From Bacteriovorax sp037444575 (GTDB lineage Bacteria; Bdellovibrionota; Bacteriovoracia; Bacteriovoracales; Bacteriovoracaceae), in NCBI GenBank assembly GCA_037444575.1, contig JBBIME010000005.1, positions 1 through 64,000 of the forward strand: a DNA stretch of 64,000 nucleotides, written 5' to 3'. The notes below the pieces were generated by a model. It was not told the origin of the DNA and did not search any database. It saw only the letters and a list, made by a program, of their open reading frames with translations. Positions 26,432 to 33,929 of this stretch are shown here, piece by piece. Numbering within the stretch: the stretch's first letter is position 1; the number at the start of each line of letters is the position of its first letter. The position numbers and the translations under genes are program-made.

Positions 26432-27484
26432 TCATCTGGAGCGCTCAGTGTAAATTTCATTGTAAATTTCTGTAATAATAAGTTTGATTGCAGCAACCAT
26501 TGGAATTGAGATTACCATTCCCGTAATGCCCATATAGTGCGATCCGACGATAACACTAACGGCAACAATCATAGGGTGGAGATTGACAATCTTGGAAACT
26601 AAAAAAGGGAAAACAAAGAAAATATCCACTACGTTAGCAATAGCATAAAGAGTGAGAATTGCTCCCATTGTAGGCGATGTCATCCCATATTCGATCATCC
26701 CGAGAATCACTGCTGGAATGACCCCCAAAAAAGGTCCTACATAGGGAACGATGTTAGTAAGTCCGGCAATAAATCCTAAAATGACAGCATACTTGATATC
26801 CAATAGCAGAAGGCCCATCGTTATAATTCCACCAACGATAAAAGCCTCTACAAATTTGGCAAAAAAGTAATTTCCCAATTGGCGATTGAAGACGTGAATC
26901 ACGTAATAAAAACGTTCAAAAATATTGTTTGGTGTAAAACTAAGCAACATCTTTTTGAAAGTCTCTGAGTCTCGAATAATAAAGAAAGTGAAAAAAGGAA
27001 CGAGAAAAATCCACTCCATTAAATTTGCAATATAGTTTGGAAGTCGAACAACAAAACTTCCTGACCAGCTCTGAAGATTTTCTAGTCCTTGATAAAGATA
27101 AGTATCCCCTATTTCATGTCCGGTTTTATGCTTGATAAATTCACGCACGAATTGAAACTGCTGAATTACATATTGCTCAATTTTGGGAATAATATTTTGG
27201 AAATTTTGAGACTCCGCTGAAAGAAGTGGAATTATCTTAAATAGTGGAAGGCCAATCAAAACGGCCAGAGCAATGAAAATCAACAATGTTGCCATTGTTT
27301 TACTTAAGCGCAAGGCCATTAACGAGTTCACTATCGGAGCAAGCGCCAAAGAGAGAATGTAAGCGAGGGACAATGGAATCGAAATTCGAGGCAGAGCTAA
27401 AACCAAAGAGCAAAACAAAACAATGATTGAAGCAAAGAAGATAAGCTGAATTTTCGAAATGTTTTTTCGATTACTGAGAATCAT
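26432..27484 (-). CDS. AI-2E/PerM-family membrane transporter
   Basis: 350-residue polytopic inner-membrane protein with about seven or eight membrane helices. It has the AI-2E family signature: a long cytosolic/periplasmic segment at about 100-150, then the conserved GLTNIVPYVGPFLGVIPAVI and a C-terminal HPMIVAVSVIVGSHYMGITG. Members are annotated as autoinducer-2 exporters, permeases or Na+/H+ antiporters, and the substrate cannot be told from sequence. Its start overlaps the upstream gene by 14 bases. Confidence 0.85.
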   Translation of the reverse strand: MILSNRKNISKIQLIFFASIIVLFCSLVLALPRISIPLSLAYILSLALAPIVNSLMALRLSKTMATLLIFIALAVLIGLPLFKIIPLLSAESQNFQNIIPKIEQYVIQQFQFVREFIKHKTGHEIGDTYLYQGLENLQSWSGSFVVRLPNYIANLMEWIFLVPFFTFFIIRDSETFKKMLLSFTPNNIFERFYYVIHVFNRQLGNYFFAKFVEAFIVGGIITMGLLLLDIKYAVILGFIAGLTNIVPYVGPFLGVIPAVILGMIEYGMTSPTMGAILTLYAIANVVDIFFVFPFLVSKIVNLHPMIVAVSVIVGSHYMGITGMVISIPMVAAIKLIITEIYNEIYTERSR

Positions 27485-28091
27485 TTTTTGCTTCCAATTG
27501 TTTTATGCGTTTATGTAACTTGCTGGCTTCATATGTGAGATAGTAAAGTCGATCAGCTAGTGCAATCGAAATTGATTGAATTAACTTTGCTGCAATAACC
27601 GGATGGCGAACAATAAGATTATCTAAATCTGGTTTAAAAATACCAACCAGCTCACACTTGTTTTTTGCTAACGCTGTTGCTGTTCTTTGATTCCCTTCTT
27701 GAAGAAGAGCAAGTTCACCAAAATAGCTGAACTCTTCGAGAGCTAAAAATTTTTCGTCACTAACTTCTGAACCTAAATCGTCGTGACTAAGTTCAATTGT
27801 TCCTGAATAAATAAAATAAAAACCAATTCCAATTTCACCCTCGCGAAAAACCACCTCACCTTCAGAAAATTTTCTATTGTGCATGTACTTTGCAAGAATT
27901 CGAAGTTCGTTGTCAGAAAAGTTTTTTAGTAATTCAATATTTCTTAGGAATTTAGGAATGGAATGTTTCCGTGCTCCACTTAATGGATTGGCCATCCATA
28001 AGTATTTCATCATGGAGAAATCTATCTTTTTGGCAAGCTCAACCTTGTTTATGCTAGCTTCTTTTATTTCTTTTTCGTATGAGTTTTCCAT
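27471..28091 (-). CDS. Cyclic-nucleotide-binding-domain protein without DNA-binding domain
   Basis: 206 residues with one CAP-family effector domain (about 60-175). It shows FSEGEVVFREGEIGIGFYFI, then YFGELALLQEGNQRTATALA, where the phosphate-binding cassette normally reads FGE-x-A-L-x-x-x-x-R-x-A. The Glu and Arg of that cassette are kept, so nucleotide binding is plausible. There is no C-terminal helix-turn-helix; instead a short coiled-coil tail (KLHKRIKQLEAKN). It probably acts by protein contact. It overlaps the PerM gene, suggesting linked function. Confidence 0.8.
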   Translation of the reverse strand: MENSYEKEIKEASINKVELAKKIDFSMMKYLWMANPLSGARKHSIPKFLRNIELLKNFSDNELRILAKYMHNRKFSEGEVVFREGEIGIGFYFIYSGTIELSHDDLGSEVSDEKFLALEEFSYFGELALLQEGNQRTATALAKNKCELVGIFKPDLDNLIVRHPVIAAKLIQSISIALADRLYYLTYEASKLHKRIKQLEAKNDSQ

Positions 28092-28100
28092 TTTTTCTCC

Positions 28101-28823
28101 CTAATAAATGCCCAGTTGATCTTTGCTAATCCATCCCGCTAGAGAAATTGGAAACTTTACATAAAACCAGCCTTCTTTAAACTCACCAAGAATAATTTTT
28201 GAGCCTGCTCTTACTTTGCCCTTTTCCGAAAAAATTTTGGATGGTCCTTCAAAAAGTGAGACATCCTTAAATGCAATTGCATAGTTTATTTTTTCTAGAT
28301 AAAGCTGAGAAAACAAAATAGGCAGTACAATTAAAACAGCACACAATCCCATCGTTATTTTTTTTACTATTTTTTTAGATTTTACTAAAACAAGTCCGAG
28401 TAACAGCAATAGAAGTGAAAATGAAAGATAAACTGATGCTGGAATGGCCAGTGCAGTATCCATCAACTGATCTGGAAGTAATGAAGAAGTCGAAAGGTCA
28501 TCAACCTGCAATTGAGTTTTGACATAAGTAAGATTATTAAGTGAAGAGGAATTGATATAACCCTCTTTGATCGCTTTCTCTAGATGAAAGCGCGCAGCGG
28601 GATAATCGCCCATTTTGGAATAAACTGTTCCGAGATTATAGTGAAAAATACCCGAGCTTAATTGTTGCTTATTCTGCAATAGATAGTTTGCTGCACCTCT
28701 GAAGTCTTTTTTCAGATAAAGTTCTTCGAAAGTTGCAGGAACAGATGCCCCTTCCATTTTCTGAGTAAGTTGTGTTGTCCCCTGAGGTGACTTTGCTTGT
28801 GGGCCTGTGTTAGTATTTTTCAT
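28101..28823 (-). CDS. TPR-membrane-SH3 protein (BatE-like architecture)
   Basis: 240 residues: a Gln/Thr-rich N-terminus, two TPR-like repeats (about 30-95, with GIFHYNLGTVYSKMGDYPAA), two membrane helices (about 125-145 and 155-172) and a C-terminal bacterial SH3 domain (AFKDVSLFEG through GWFYVKFPISLAGWI). This order resembles BatE of the aerotolerance (Bat) operons, but no other bat gene is here. It is the first gene of the minus operon, whose upstream region holds an inverted repeat at 28834-28861. Confidence 0.65.
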   Translation of the reverse strand: MKNTNTGPQAKSPQGTTQLTQKMEGASVPATFEELYLKKDFRGAANYLLQNKQQLSSGIFHYNLGTVYSKMGDYPAARFHLEKAIKEGYINSSSLNNLTYVKTQLQVDDLSTSSLLPDQLMDTALAIPASVYLSFSLLLLLLGLVLVKSKKIVKKITMGLCAVLIVLPILFSQLYLEKINYAIAFKDVSLFEGPSKIFSEKGKVRAGSKIILGEFKEGWFYVKFPISLAGWISKDQLGIY

Positions 28824-28833
28824 AAATTAATTA

Positions 28834-28861
28834 TCGCTTATAGCAAATCGTTTGCAAGCGA
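28834..28861. promoter_or_regulatory. Inverted repeat between the divergent TPR-SH3 and ast operons
   Basis: TCGCTT-(ATA)-GCAAA-TCG-TTTGC-AAGCGA: an 11-bp dyad with a three-base bulge on the left arm, 11 bases before the minus-strand start codon at 28823 and 70 bases before the plus-strand one. Its place in the shared 107-base divergent region suggests an operator. The regulator is unknown. Confidence 0.35.
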
Positions 28862-28930
28862 GAAAAAGCATCCTCGAAAACATAAAAAAATTAAAAACAA
28901 TTCACATTTTAATTGAGCATAGGAAGACAA

Positions 28931-30295
28931 ATGACCATTGGAGTTCAGTCCCCAGAGATTCACGAGCATTTTAATAAACTTTTTTCGGCCATTTTAATGG
29001 AGCAGCAGAAGTTTGATCACGTTAAACCTGCAGAGGAAGAAAAAAAAGAACTGCTGGCCCACAAGCTAAAAGAGTATGAACAGCTAAAAGGGCGAGGATT
29101 TTTTTATTCCTTCATGGCATCTGGCCGAGGACACGGACCGTTTGTTGAGTTGATTGACGGATCAGTAAAATATGATCTCATCAATGCAATTGGTGTAAAT
29201 CTTCTTGGACACTCTCATCCCATTTATATTAAAGCAAACCTTGAAGCTGCTACATCAGACACAATGATGGCAGGAAACCTTCTCTCATATCAAGAACCTT
29301 ATGAATTAAGCCAAGTGCTTCTTGATTCAGTAAAAAATTCTCGCTTAAAACATTTTTGGTTTTCTTGCTCGGGATCTTTTTCAAATGATACTGCCCTTAA
29401 AATTTTGTGGCAGAAAAAAGCACCAAACTATCGCTTGATTGCTTTCCAAAAATCTTTCGCAGGAAGATCAATTGCGATGCAAGACGTGACTTACAATGCT
29501 GGTTACCGAGAAGGCATGCCAAAATCTATCCAGGTTGATCATGTGCCTCACTACAATTACAAAGATCCTGAAAATGCACTTAAAAATACTCTCGATGCTC
29601 TAGATAAATTAATCGAGACAAATGGAAACACCTACTGCGCTCTCTCTATTGAATTAATCCAAGGTGAAGCTGGATTCATTTATGGAACAAAGGAATATTA
29701 TGAAGGAATATTCAAATGGGCGAAGAAACATGGAATTTACGTATGGATCGATGAAGTTCAATCTTTTGCTCGAACACACCAACTTTTTGCTTTTCAAATG
29801 TTTGGGTTAGATGAATACGTCGACGTTGTTACTGTTGGAAAAGTTCTTCAAGCTTGTGGGACATTTTACACTGAAGAATTAAATCCAAAGCCAGGTTTAA
29901 TCGCAGGAACTTTTAATGGATCTCTTGCTTCAATGAATGCAGGAAAAGCAACTGTCCGCTATCTTAGAGAAGGAAATTTCTACGGCGAAAACGGAAGAAT
30001 TAAACAACTAGAAGATAAGTTTAAAACAGAATTTAAGAAACTTGCCGAAGGAAGCTGCAAAGGAAAAATTCCGTACTATGGCGGAGTGGGTACGATGCTT
30101 TCATTTGAAGTAGGTGATGCTTCAGCTGATGTAACTAACAAGTTCATGAAAAAACTTTTTGAAAATGGGAACATTTCTTTTTCTGCCGGAAAAGATCCAA
30201 CAAGAGTTCGCTTTCTTCTATCACTCTCTCTGCTAGATGAACATATTAAGGAGATTTTCTCGATTCTAGAGAAAACAATATTGGAAGTAATATAG
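28931..30295 (+). CDS. Class III PLP aminotransferase of an arginine-succinylation operon (AstC role likely)
   Basis: 454-residue fold-type I aminotransferase. The PLP-binding Asp is in WIDEVQSFART and the Schiff-base Lys in VTVGKVLQACG. The substrate-binding start NAIGVNLLGHSHPIY is typical of class III. It is longer than E. coli AstC (406) and the TVGK-x-x-Q-x-CG lysine context also resembles lysine 6-aminotransferases. The neighbours AstA and AstD point to succinylornithine transamination. The ATG at 28931 is preferred over the upstream TTG because an AGGAAG site precedes it. First gene of the operon. Confidence 0.8.
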   Translation: MTIGVQSPEIHEHFNKLFSAILMEQQKFDHVKPAEEEKKELLAHKLKEYEQLKGRGFFYSFMASGRGHGPFVELIDGSVKYDLINAIGVNLLGHSHPIYIKANLEAATSDTMMAGNLLSYQEPYELSQVLLDSVKNSRLKHFWFSCSGSFSNDTALKILWQKKAPNYRLIAFQKSFAGRSIAMQDVTYNAGYREGMPKSIQVDHVPHYNYKDPENALKNTLDALDKLIETNGNTYCALSIELIQGEAGFIYGTKEYYEGIFKWAKKHGIYVWIDEVQSFARTHQLFAFQMFGLDEYVDVVTVGKVLQACGTFYTEELNPKPGLIAGTFNGSLASMNAGKATVRYLREGNFYGENGRIKQLEDKFKTEFKKLAEGSCKGKIPYYGGVGTMLSFEVGDASADVTNKFMKKLFENGNISFSAGKDPTRVRFLLSLSLLDEHIKEIFSILEKTILEVI

Positions 30296-30303
30296 GAAAT
30301 ATT

Positions 30304-31335
30304 ATGTATACTCTCAGATCGGCCAGTCTAAGCGACCTTGATGATCTTTACGAATTAAGTCAGCTTGTATTATTTATCAACCTGCCCCCTGATCGTGAAA
30401 TTATTAAATCGAAAATTGAAAGCTCGATTAAATCGTTCTCTAATCCTTCTAAAAATCTTTGGGAGAATTATTATTTATTTGTTTTAGAAGATGTTCAGGC
30501 AAAAAGAATTATTGGTTGCTCTATGATCCACGCACAGCATGGAACAGAGGATGAACCTCATTATTACTTTTCAGTGTCACAAGAAAATAAATTCTCTAAA
30601 ACTCTTAACACTGGATTCATTCATGGAACTCTAAAGCTTGGTCTTGATACAAATGGACCAACAGAGATAGGTGGACTTGTTTTAGCTCCTGATTATAGAA
30701 AGAATGAACTGAAACTTGGGAAACAACTTTCTTTTGTTCGTTTTCTTTATATGGGAATGAACAAGAAAAGATTTAAAGATGATATTCATTCAGAGTTAAT
30801 GCCTCCATTTGACAGTGAAGGACACGCTCCGCTTTGGGAAGCAATCGGAAGACGATTTTTAAACATGGAATATCATGACGCCGACGTTCTCTCTAGAAGC
30901 AACAAAGAATTTATTTTAAGTCTTTTTCCGGCAGATACTATTTATCTCACTCTTCTTCCTATCGAAGCAAGAAATGCGATTGGAAAAGTTGGTGAGCAAA
31001 CTGCTCCTGTAAAAAAGATGCTTGAAAGCATCGGATTTAAATATACCAATGAAGTTGATCCATTTGATGGTGGCCCTCATTACCGTGCCAAGATGAAGGA
31101 TATTAAACCTGTTAAAGAAATGTTTGAGTGCGAAATACTCATTCGCGATTCAATAATTAAAAGTGATAGAACACACATTCTTGCAAGCCTTCCTACTGAT
31201 GATGGAGAATTTAAAGCTGCTTACATATCAGGAAATCTAAATCGAGGTACCCATTCTCGTTTTATTATTGATCCAGATGAGGCAAAAATTCTTGGATTAA
31301 AAGATGACTTTAAAACTTTTGCAACAAACCTCTAA
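30304..31335 (+). CDS. astA: Arginine N-succinyltransferase-like protein (AstA)
   Basis: 343-residue acyltransferase that joins succinyl-CoA to arginine in the AST pathway. Residue blocks match AstA: VFVLED-type YYLFVLEDVQAKRIIGCS, the GGLVLAPDYRKNELKLGKQL region, the FWQSLGKRFF-like PLWEAIGRRFLNMEYHDAD segment, the IGKVGEQTAPVKKMLESIGF region and FDGGPHY. It is 8 bases after the aminotransferase and 14 before the dehydrogenase. The family homology is clear; whether the acceptor is arginine or another amine is inferred from the operon. Confidence 0.88.
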   Translation: MYTLRSASLSDLDDLYELSQLVLFINLPPDREIIKSKIESSIKSFSNPSKNLWENYYLFVLEDVQAKRIIGCSMIHAQHGTEDEPHYYFSVSQENKFSKTLNTGFIHGTLKLGLDTNGPTEIGGLVLAPDYRKNELKLGKQLSFVRFLYMGMNKKRFKDDIHSELMPPFDSEGHAPLWEAIGRRFLNMEYHDADVLSRSNKEFILSLFPADTIYLTLLPIEARNAIGKVGEQTAPVKKMLESIGFKYTNEVDPFDGGPHYRAKMKDIKPVKEMFECEILIRDSIIKSDRTHILASLPTDDGEFKAAYISGNLNRGTHSRFIIDPDEAKILGLKDDFKTFATNL

Positions 31336-31349
31336 CCAGAAGGTGATAT

Positions 31350-32870
31350 ATGAAATTTAAAATTTTAGGAAATTATTATAATAATACTTTTCATCTCCCT
31401 CCAACTAGCGGCCCTCTGGCCGTTGAAAATATTATAAAGAGATATAGCCCTGCGGATCTCTCCCTTTTATTGTGGGAAGCTCCTATTGATTATAAAGATG
31501 TCGATCGAGTTGTTGAGTCTGCTTCTTCTGGCTTTAAGGCCTGGAGAAAACTTTCTCAACAAGAAAGAAATAATTTTCTAAAAAAATATCAGGAAGAAGT
31601 TGCAAAAAGAAAGGATGAAATTGCCGTGGCCATTTCTTATGAGATGGGAAAACCTCTTTGGGAATCTAAAACAGAAGTAGCTTCTGTCGTTTCTAAAGTG
31701 AATGTGACAATTGAGGATTCACTTCCAAGAATCGCTAACAAGCATATCGACAACATTATGCCTAAAACCAACGGGCATATTTTCTATAAACCAATTGGGC
31801 CTTCTCTTATCATTGGTCCATTTAATTTCCCATGCCACTTGGCCAATGGACAAATTCTGAGTGCCCTGGCCGCTGGTAATTCTATTATTTTTAAACCATC
31901 TGAGAAAACGTGCTATTCGGCCCAAATTCTTATCGAATGTTTTCACGCAGCAGGCTTCCCTGCAGGTGTCATTAACCTTATTCAAGGAGATGGAGAAGTT
32001 GCAAGAAGACTTCTTAAAGAAAAAACAATCAAAGGTGTTTTCTTTACTGGATCCAAAGAAGTTGGGAAAAAAATTCTCGATATCACTCATCACGATTTAT
32101 CAAAACTGGTCTCACTTGAACTTGGTGGAAAAAATACAACAATTCTTCACAGCGATGCCAATATGGACCACGCTCTTTCTGAATTATTGAAGGCGTGCTT
32201 TTTAACATCAGGACAACGCTGTACTTCGACTTCACTTATAGCCATACAAAGAAATATTCATGAAGAGTTTATTGCTAAATTTCATGAGCTCTCTAAAAAA
32301 ATTATTATTGATCACCCGATTGAATTTACGCGAGAACCTTTTATGGGACCTCTTGTTGATCAAGCGTCTGTAGATACATATTTATTATTCATGGGTATGG
32401 CAAAACGTGAAGGCATTCAAGAAATCATGAGAGGTAAACAACTTGAAAAGGCAAAGAAGGGTCACTACGTTTCACCTTCTATTCACTTAAGTGAAAAATG
32501 GAACAATGACAGTATGTTCTTACATAGTGAAATCTTTGGTCCCAATGTGACTTTTATTCCATACGACACCATTGAAGAGGCCATTAAAATTGCCAATGCT
32601 ACAGAATATGGCCTGGCCGCTTCTGTTTTTACAAAAAATCATGACATCTTTAAATTGTGCGTTGATGAAATTGATTCAGGCCTTGTGAACTTTAACCGCT
32701 CAACAGTTGGCGCTTCAGCTAAGCTTCCATTTGGCGGAGTAAAAAATTCTGGAAATTATCGTCCAGCTGCTTTAACAACAATCGATGCTTGCGTTTATCA
32801 GATGGCCAGTTTGGAAGTTTTAAGTGACGAAGCTGAAGATATGAAATCAATTATCGGATTAGACTTATAA
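31350..32870 (+). CDS. astD: Succinylglutamate-semialdehyde dehydrogenase-like aldehyde dehydrogenase (AstD)
   Basis: 506-residue NAD(P)-dependent aldehyde dehydrogenase. The catalytic Cys is in GQRCTSTS, the general-base Glu in LELGGKN, the cofactor loop is FTGSKEVGKKI, and the N-terminal PIGPSLIIGPFNFP motif is typical of AstD-type enzymes. It would oxidise N-succinylglutamate semialdehyde. astB and astE are not in the window, so the pathway here is incomplete. Its 3' end overlaps the convergent small gene by 6 bases. Confidence 0.87.
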   Translation: MKFKILGNYYNNTFHLPPTSGPLAVENIIKRYSPADLSLLLWEAPIDYKDVDRVVESASSGFKAWRKLSQQERNNFLKKYQEEVAKRKDEIAVAISYEMGKPLWESKTEVASVVSKVNVTIEDSLPRIANKHIDNIMPKTNGHIFYKPIGPSLIIGPFNFPCHLANGQILSALAAGNSIIFKPSEKTCYSAQILIECFHAAGFPAGVINLIQGDGEVARRLLKEKTIKGVFFTGSKEVGKKILDITHHDLSKLVSLELGGKNTTILHSDANMDHALSELLKACFLTSGQRCTSTSLIAIQRNIHEEFIAKFHELSKKIIIDHPIEFTREPFMGPLVDQASVDTYLLFMGMAKREGIQEIMRGKQLEKAKKGHYVSPSIHLSEKWNNDSMFLHSEIFGPNVTFIPYDTIEEAIKIANATEYGLAASVFTKNHDIFKLCVDEIDSGLVNFNRSTVGASAKLPFGGVKNSGNYRPAALTTIDACVYQMASLEVLSDEAEDMKSIIGLDL

Positions 32871-33068
32871 TTCACATTTCTTGTTAATAGAGTGAGGATT
32901 GTATTTGGCCGGACTAATGCAATCCTCCTCCTCTTGAATTTTCTCTGGGACCGAGGCTGGAGCTCTCGTCATCGAAGTAAATGCCTCCTCCGATTTTAAG
33001 TTTTCTACCGCTCTAGTGTAGGTAAACGCCATCAAAACAAGAAAAGGAATGTATAACCAATTCTTCAT
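32865..33068 (-). CDS. Small secreted or membrane-anchored peptide, unknown function
   Basis: 67 residues with a hydrophobic N-terminus (about 4-18; possible signal ending near TRA) and a polar, Glu/Lys/Pro-rich remainder containing two cysteines (EEDCISP and NKKCEL). No family recognised. Its start codon overlaps the stop of the upstream gene by one base (TAATG), so the two are translationally coupled and share the sigma-28 promoter at 33635-33661. It could be a small exported flagellar-regulon product. Confidence 0.6.
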   Translation of the reverse strand: MKNWLYIPFLVLMAFTYTRAVENLKSEEAFTSMTRAPASVPEKIQEEEDCISPAKYNPHSINKKCEL

Positions 33069-33625
33069 TAGTACTGCTTCTTATTTACAAGAACACCGGC
33101 CTCTTTGGCCTGTGCTGAATTAGTATTGCTGCTTTTAATTTGCTCTACATCGACATGCGAATTTTTTTGATAAAGTTCAATGATCTCTTTTTGCTTTAAA
33201 GTCTGTTGAGATCGTTTTAATCGAGCCTTCTCAATCAAAATGAAAGAAGACATATTTTCGTTATCTTTATGATCCTCTTCATATTCTGTATGAGTTGGTG
33301 ATTGTGACTCCGATAACGTTGCCTGAGCTACATCGGTTAAAGAGACAACTTCATCTTTAGCAGGAGAAACTTCGCTTACTTTTTCTTCTGTTCTATCTGC
33401 TTTTTTAAAAGGCAAAATTTTAGCTTGAGAGTTCTCTGCCTCATAAATTTCTTCCATCATCATGGGCGATGAAAAATCTCGACTAATCCCATGCTCAACT
33501 CTTTCATTCATAAGATCAGTGAGCGAAAGAAACTTCCCACCATTGTGCTTGGTCGCGATGTCGCCGATCTCCTCAGGGGTAATCAAGCGCAATAGATTCA
33601 TAATTAAAAAATTTGGTGAGGCCAT
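33068..33625 (-). CDS. Unknown protein expressed from a sigma-28-type promoter
   Basis: 185 residues (177 from an internal ATG at 33601). The N-terminal 50 residues look folded (NLLRLITPEEIGDIATKHNGG); the middle is acidic and probably disordered (about 60-135), and the end is helical and charged (LIEKARLKRSQQTLKQKEII). No signal peptide and no known family. A near-consensus FliA promoter sits directly upstream. The ATG at 33625 would lie only about three bases after the expected transcript start, so a leaderless message or the 33601 start is likely. Coupled to the 67-residue gene. Confidence 0.65.
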   Translation of the reverse strand: MASPNFLIMNLLRLITPEEIGDIATKHNGGKFLSLTDLMNERVEHGISRDFSSPMMMEEIYEAENSQAKILPFKKADRTEEKVSEVSPAKDEVVSLTDVAQATLSESQSPTHTEYEEDHKDNENMSSFILIEKARLKRSQQTLKQKEIIELYQKNSHVDVEQIKSSNTNSAQAKEAGVLVNKKQY

Positions 33626-33634
33626 ACTTGGAGC

Positions 33635-33661
33635 TTATCGGCTAAGATTTTAAAAACTTGA
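33635..33661 (-). promoter_or_regulatory. Sigma-28 (FliA) flagellar promoter
   Basis: On the minus strand: TCAAGTTT (33654-33661), exactly 11 bases, then GCCGATAA (33635-33642). The E. coli FliA consensus is TAAAGTTT-N11-GCCGATAA, so the match is 15 of 16 positions with ideal spacing, in an intergenic region in the correct orientation. FlgM, the sigma-28 antagonist, is encoded in the window. This places the two unknown genes at 32865-33625 in the late flagellar regulon. Confidence 0.8.
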
Positions 33662-33748
33662 GTAAAATCATCAACAGATGAAATCCCTTCCAAAACAGTC
33701 ATTTCAGCCATTTGCGGAGCATTTCTTTAATAATTTTTAAAAAAGTAC

Positions 33749-33777
33749 TGGACATTTAGTCCTTTAATTTTTATAAC
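33749..33777 (+). promoter_or_regulatory. Housekeeping promoter of tRNA-Asn
   Basis: -35 TGGACA (33749-33754), a 17-base spacer and -10 TATAAC (33772-33777), each one mismatch from consensus, 25 bases upstream of the tRNA. No terminator is visible between the tRNA and the HExxH gene, so the promoter may also serve that gene. Confidence 0.65.
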
Positions 33778-33802
33778 TTGTAGACTTATTTCTATCTTTT
33801 AT

Positions 33803-33877
33803 TGGGAAGTGGCGCAGCGGTAGCGCAGTAGACTGTTAATCTATTGGTCGTGGGTTCGATCCCCACCTTCCCAGCCA
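33803..33877 (+). tRNA. tRNA-Asn (GTT anticodon)
   Basis: Cloverleaf: acceptor TGGGAAG/CTTCCCA, D arm GCGC/GCGC, anticodon stem GTAGA/TCTAT with loop CTGTTAA (anticodon GTT), and T arm GTGGG-TTCGATC-CCCAC. The discriminator is G and the CCA is encoded. It lies 52 bases upstream of the HExxH hydroxylase-like gene on the same strand. Confidence 0.96.
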
Positions 33878-33929
33878 TTTTAAATCCAACTTTAATCCAA
33901 TATATTTTTAAGTTCGCAAAGGGTCTTCC

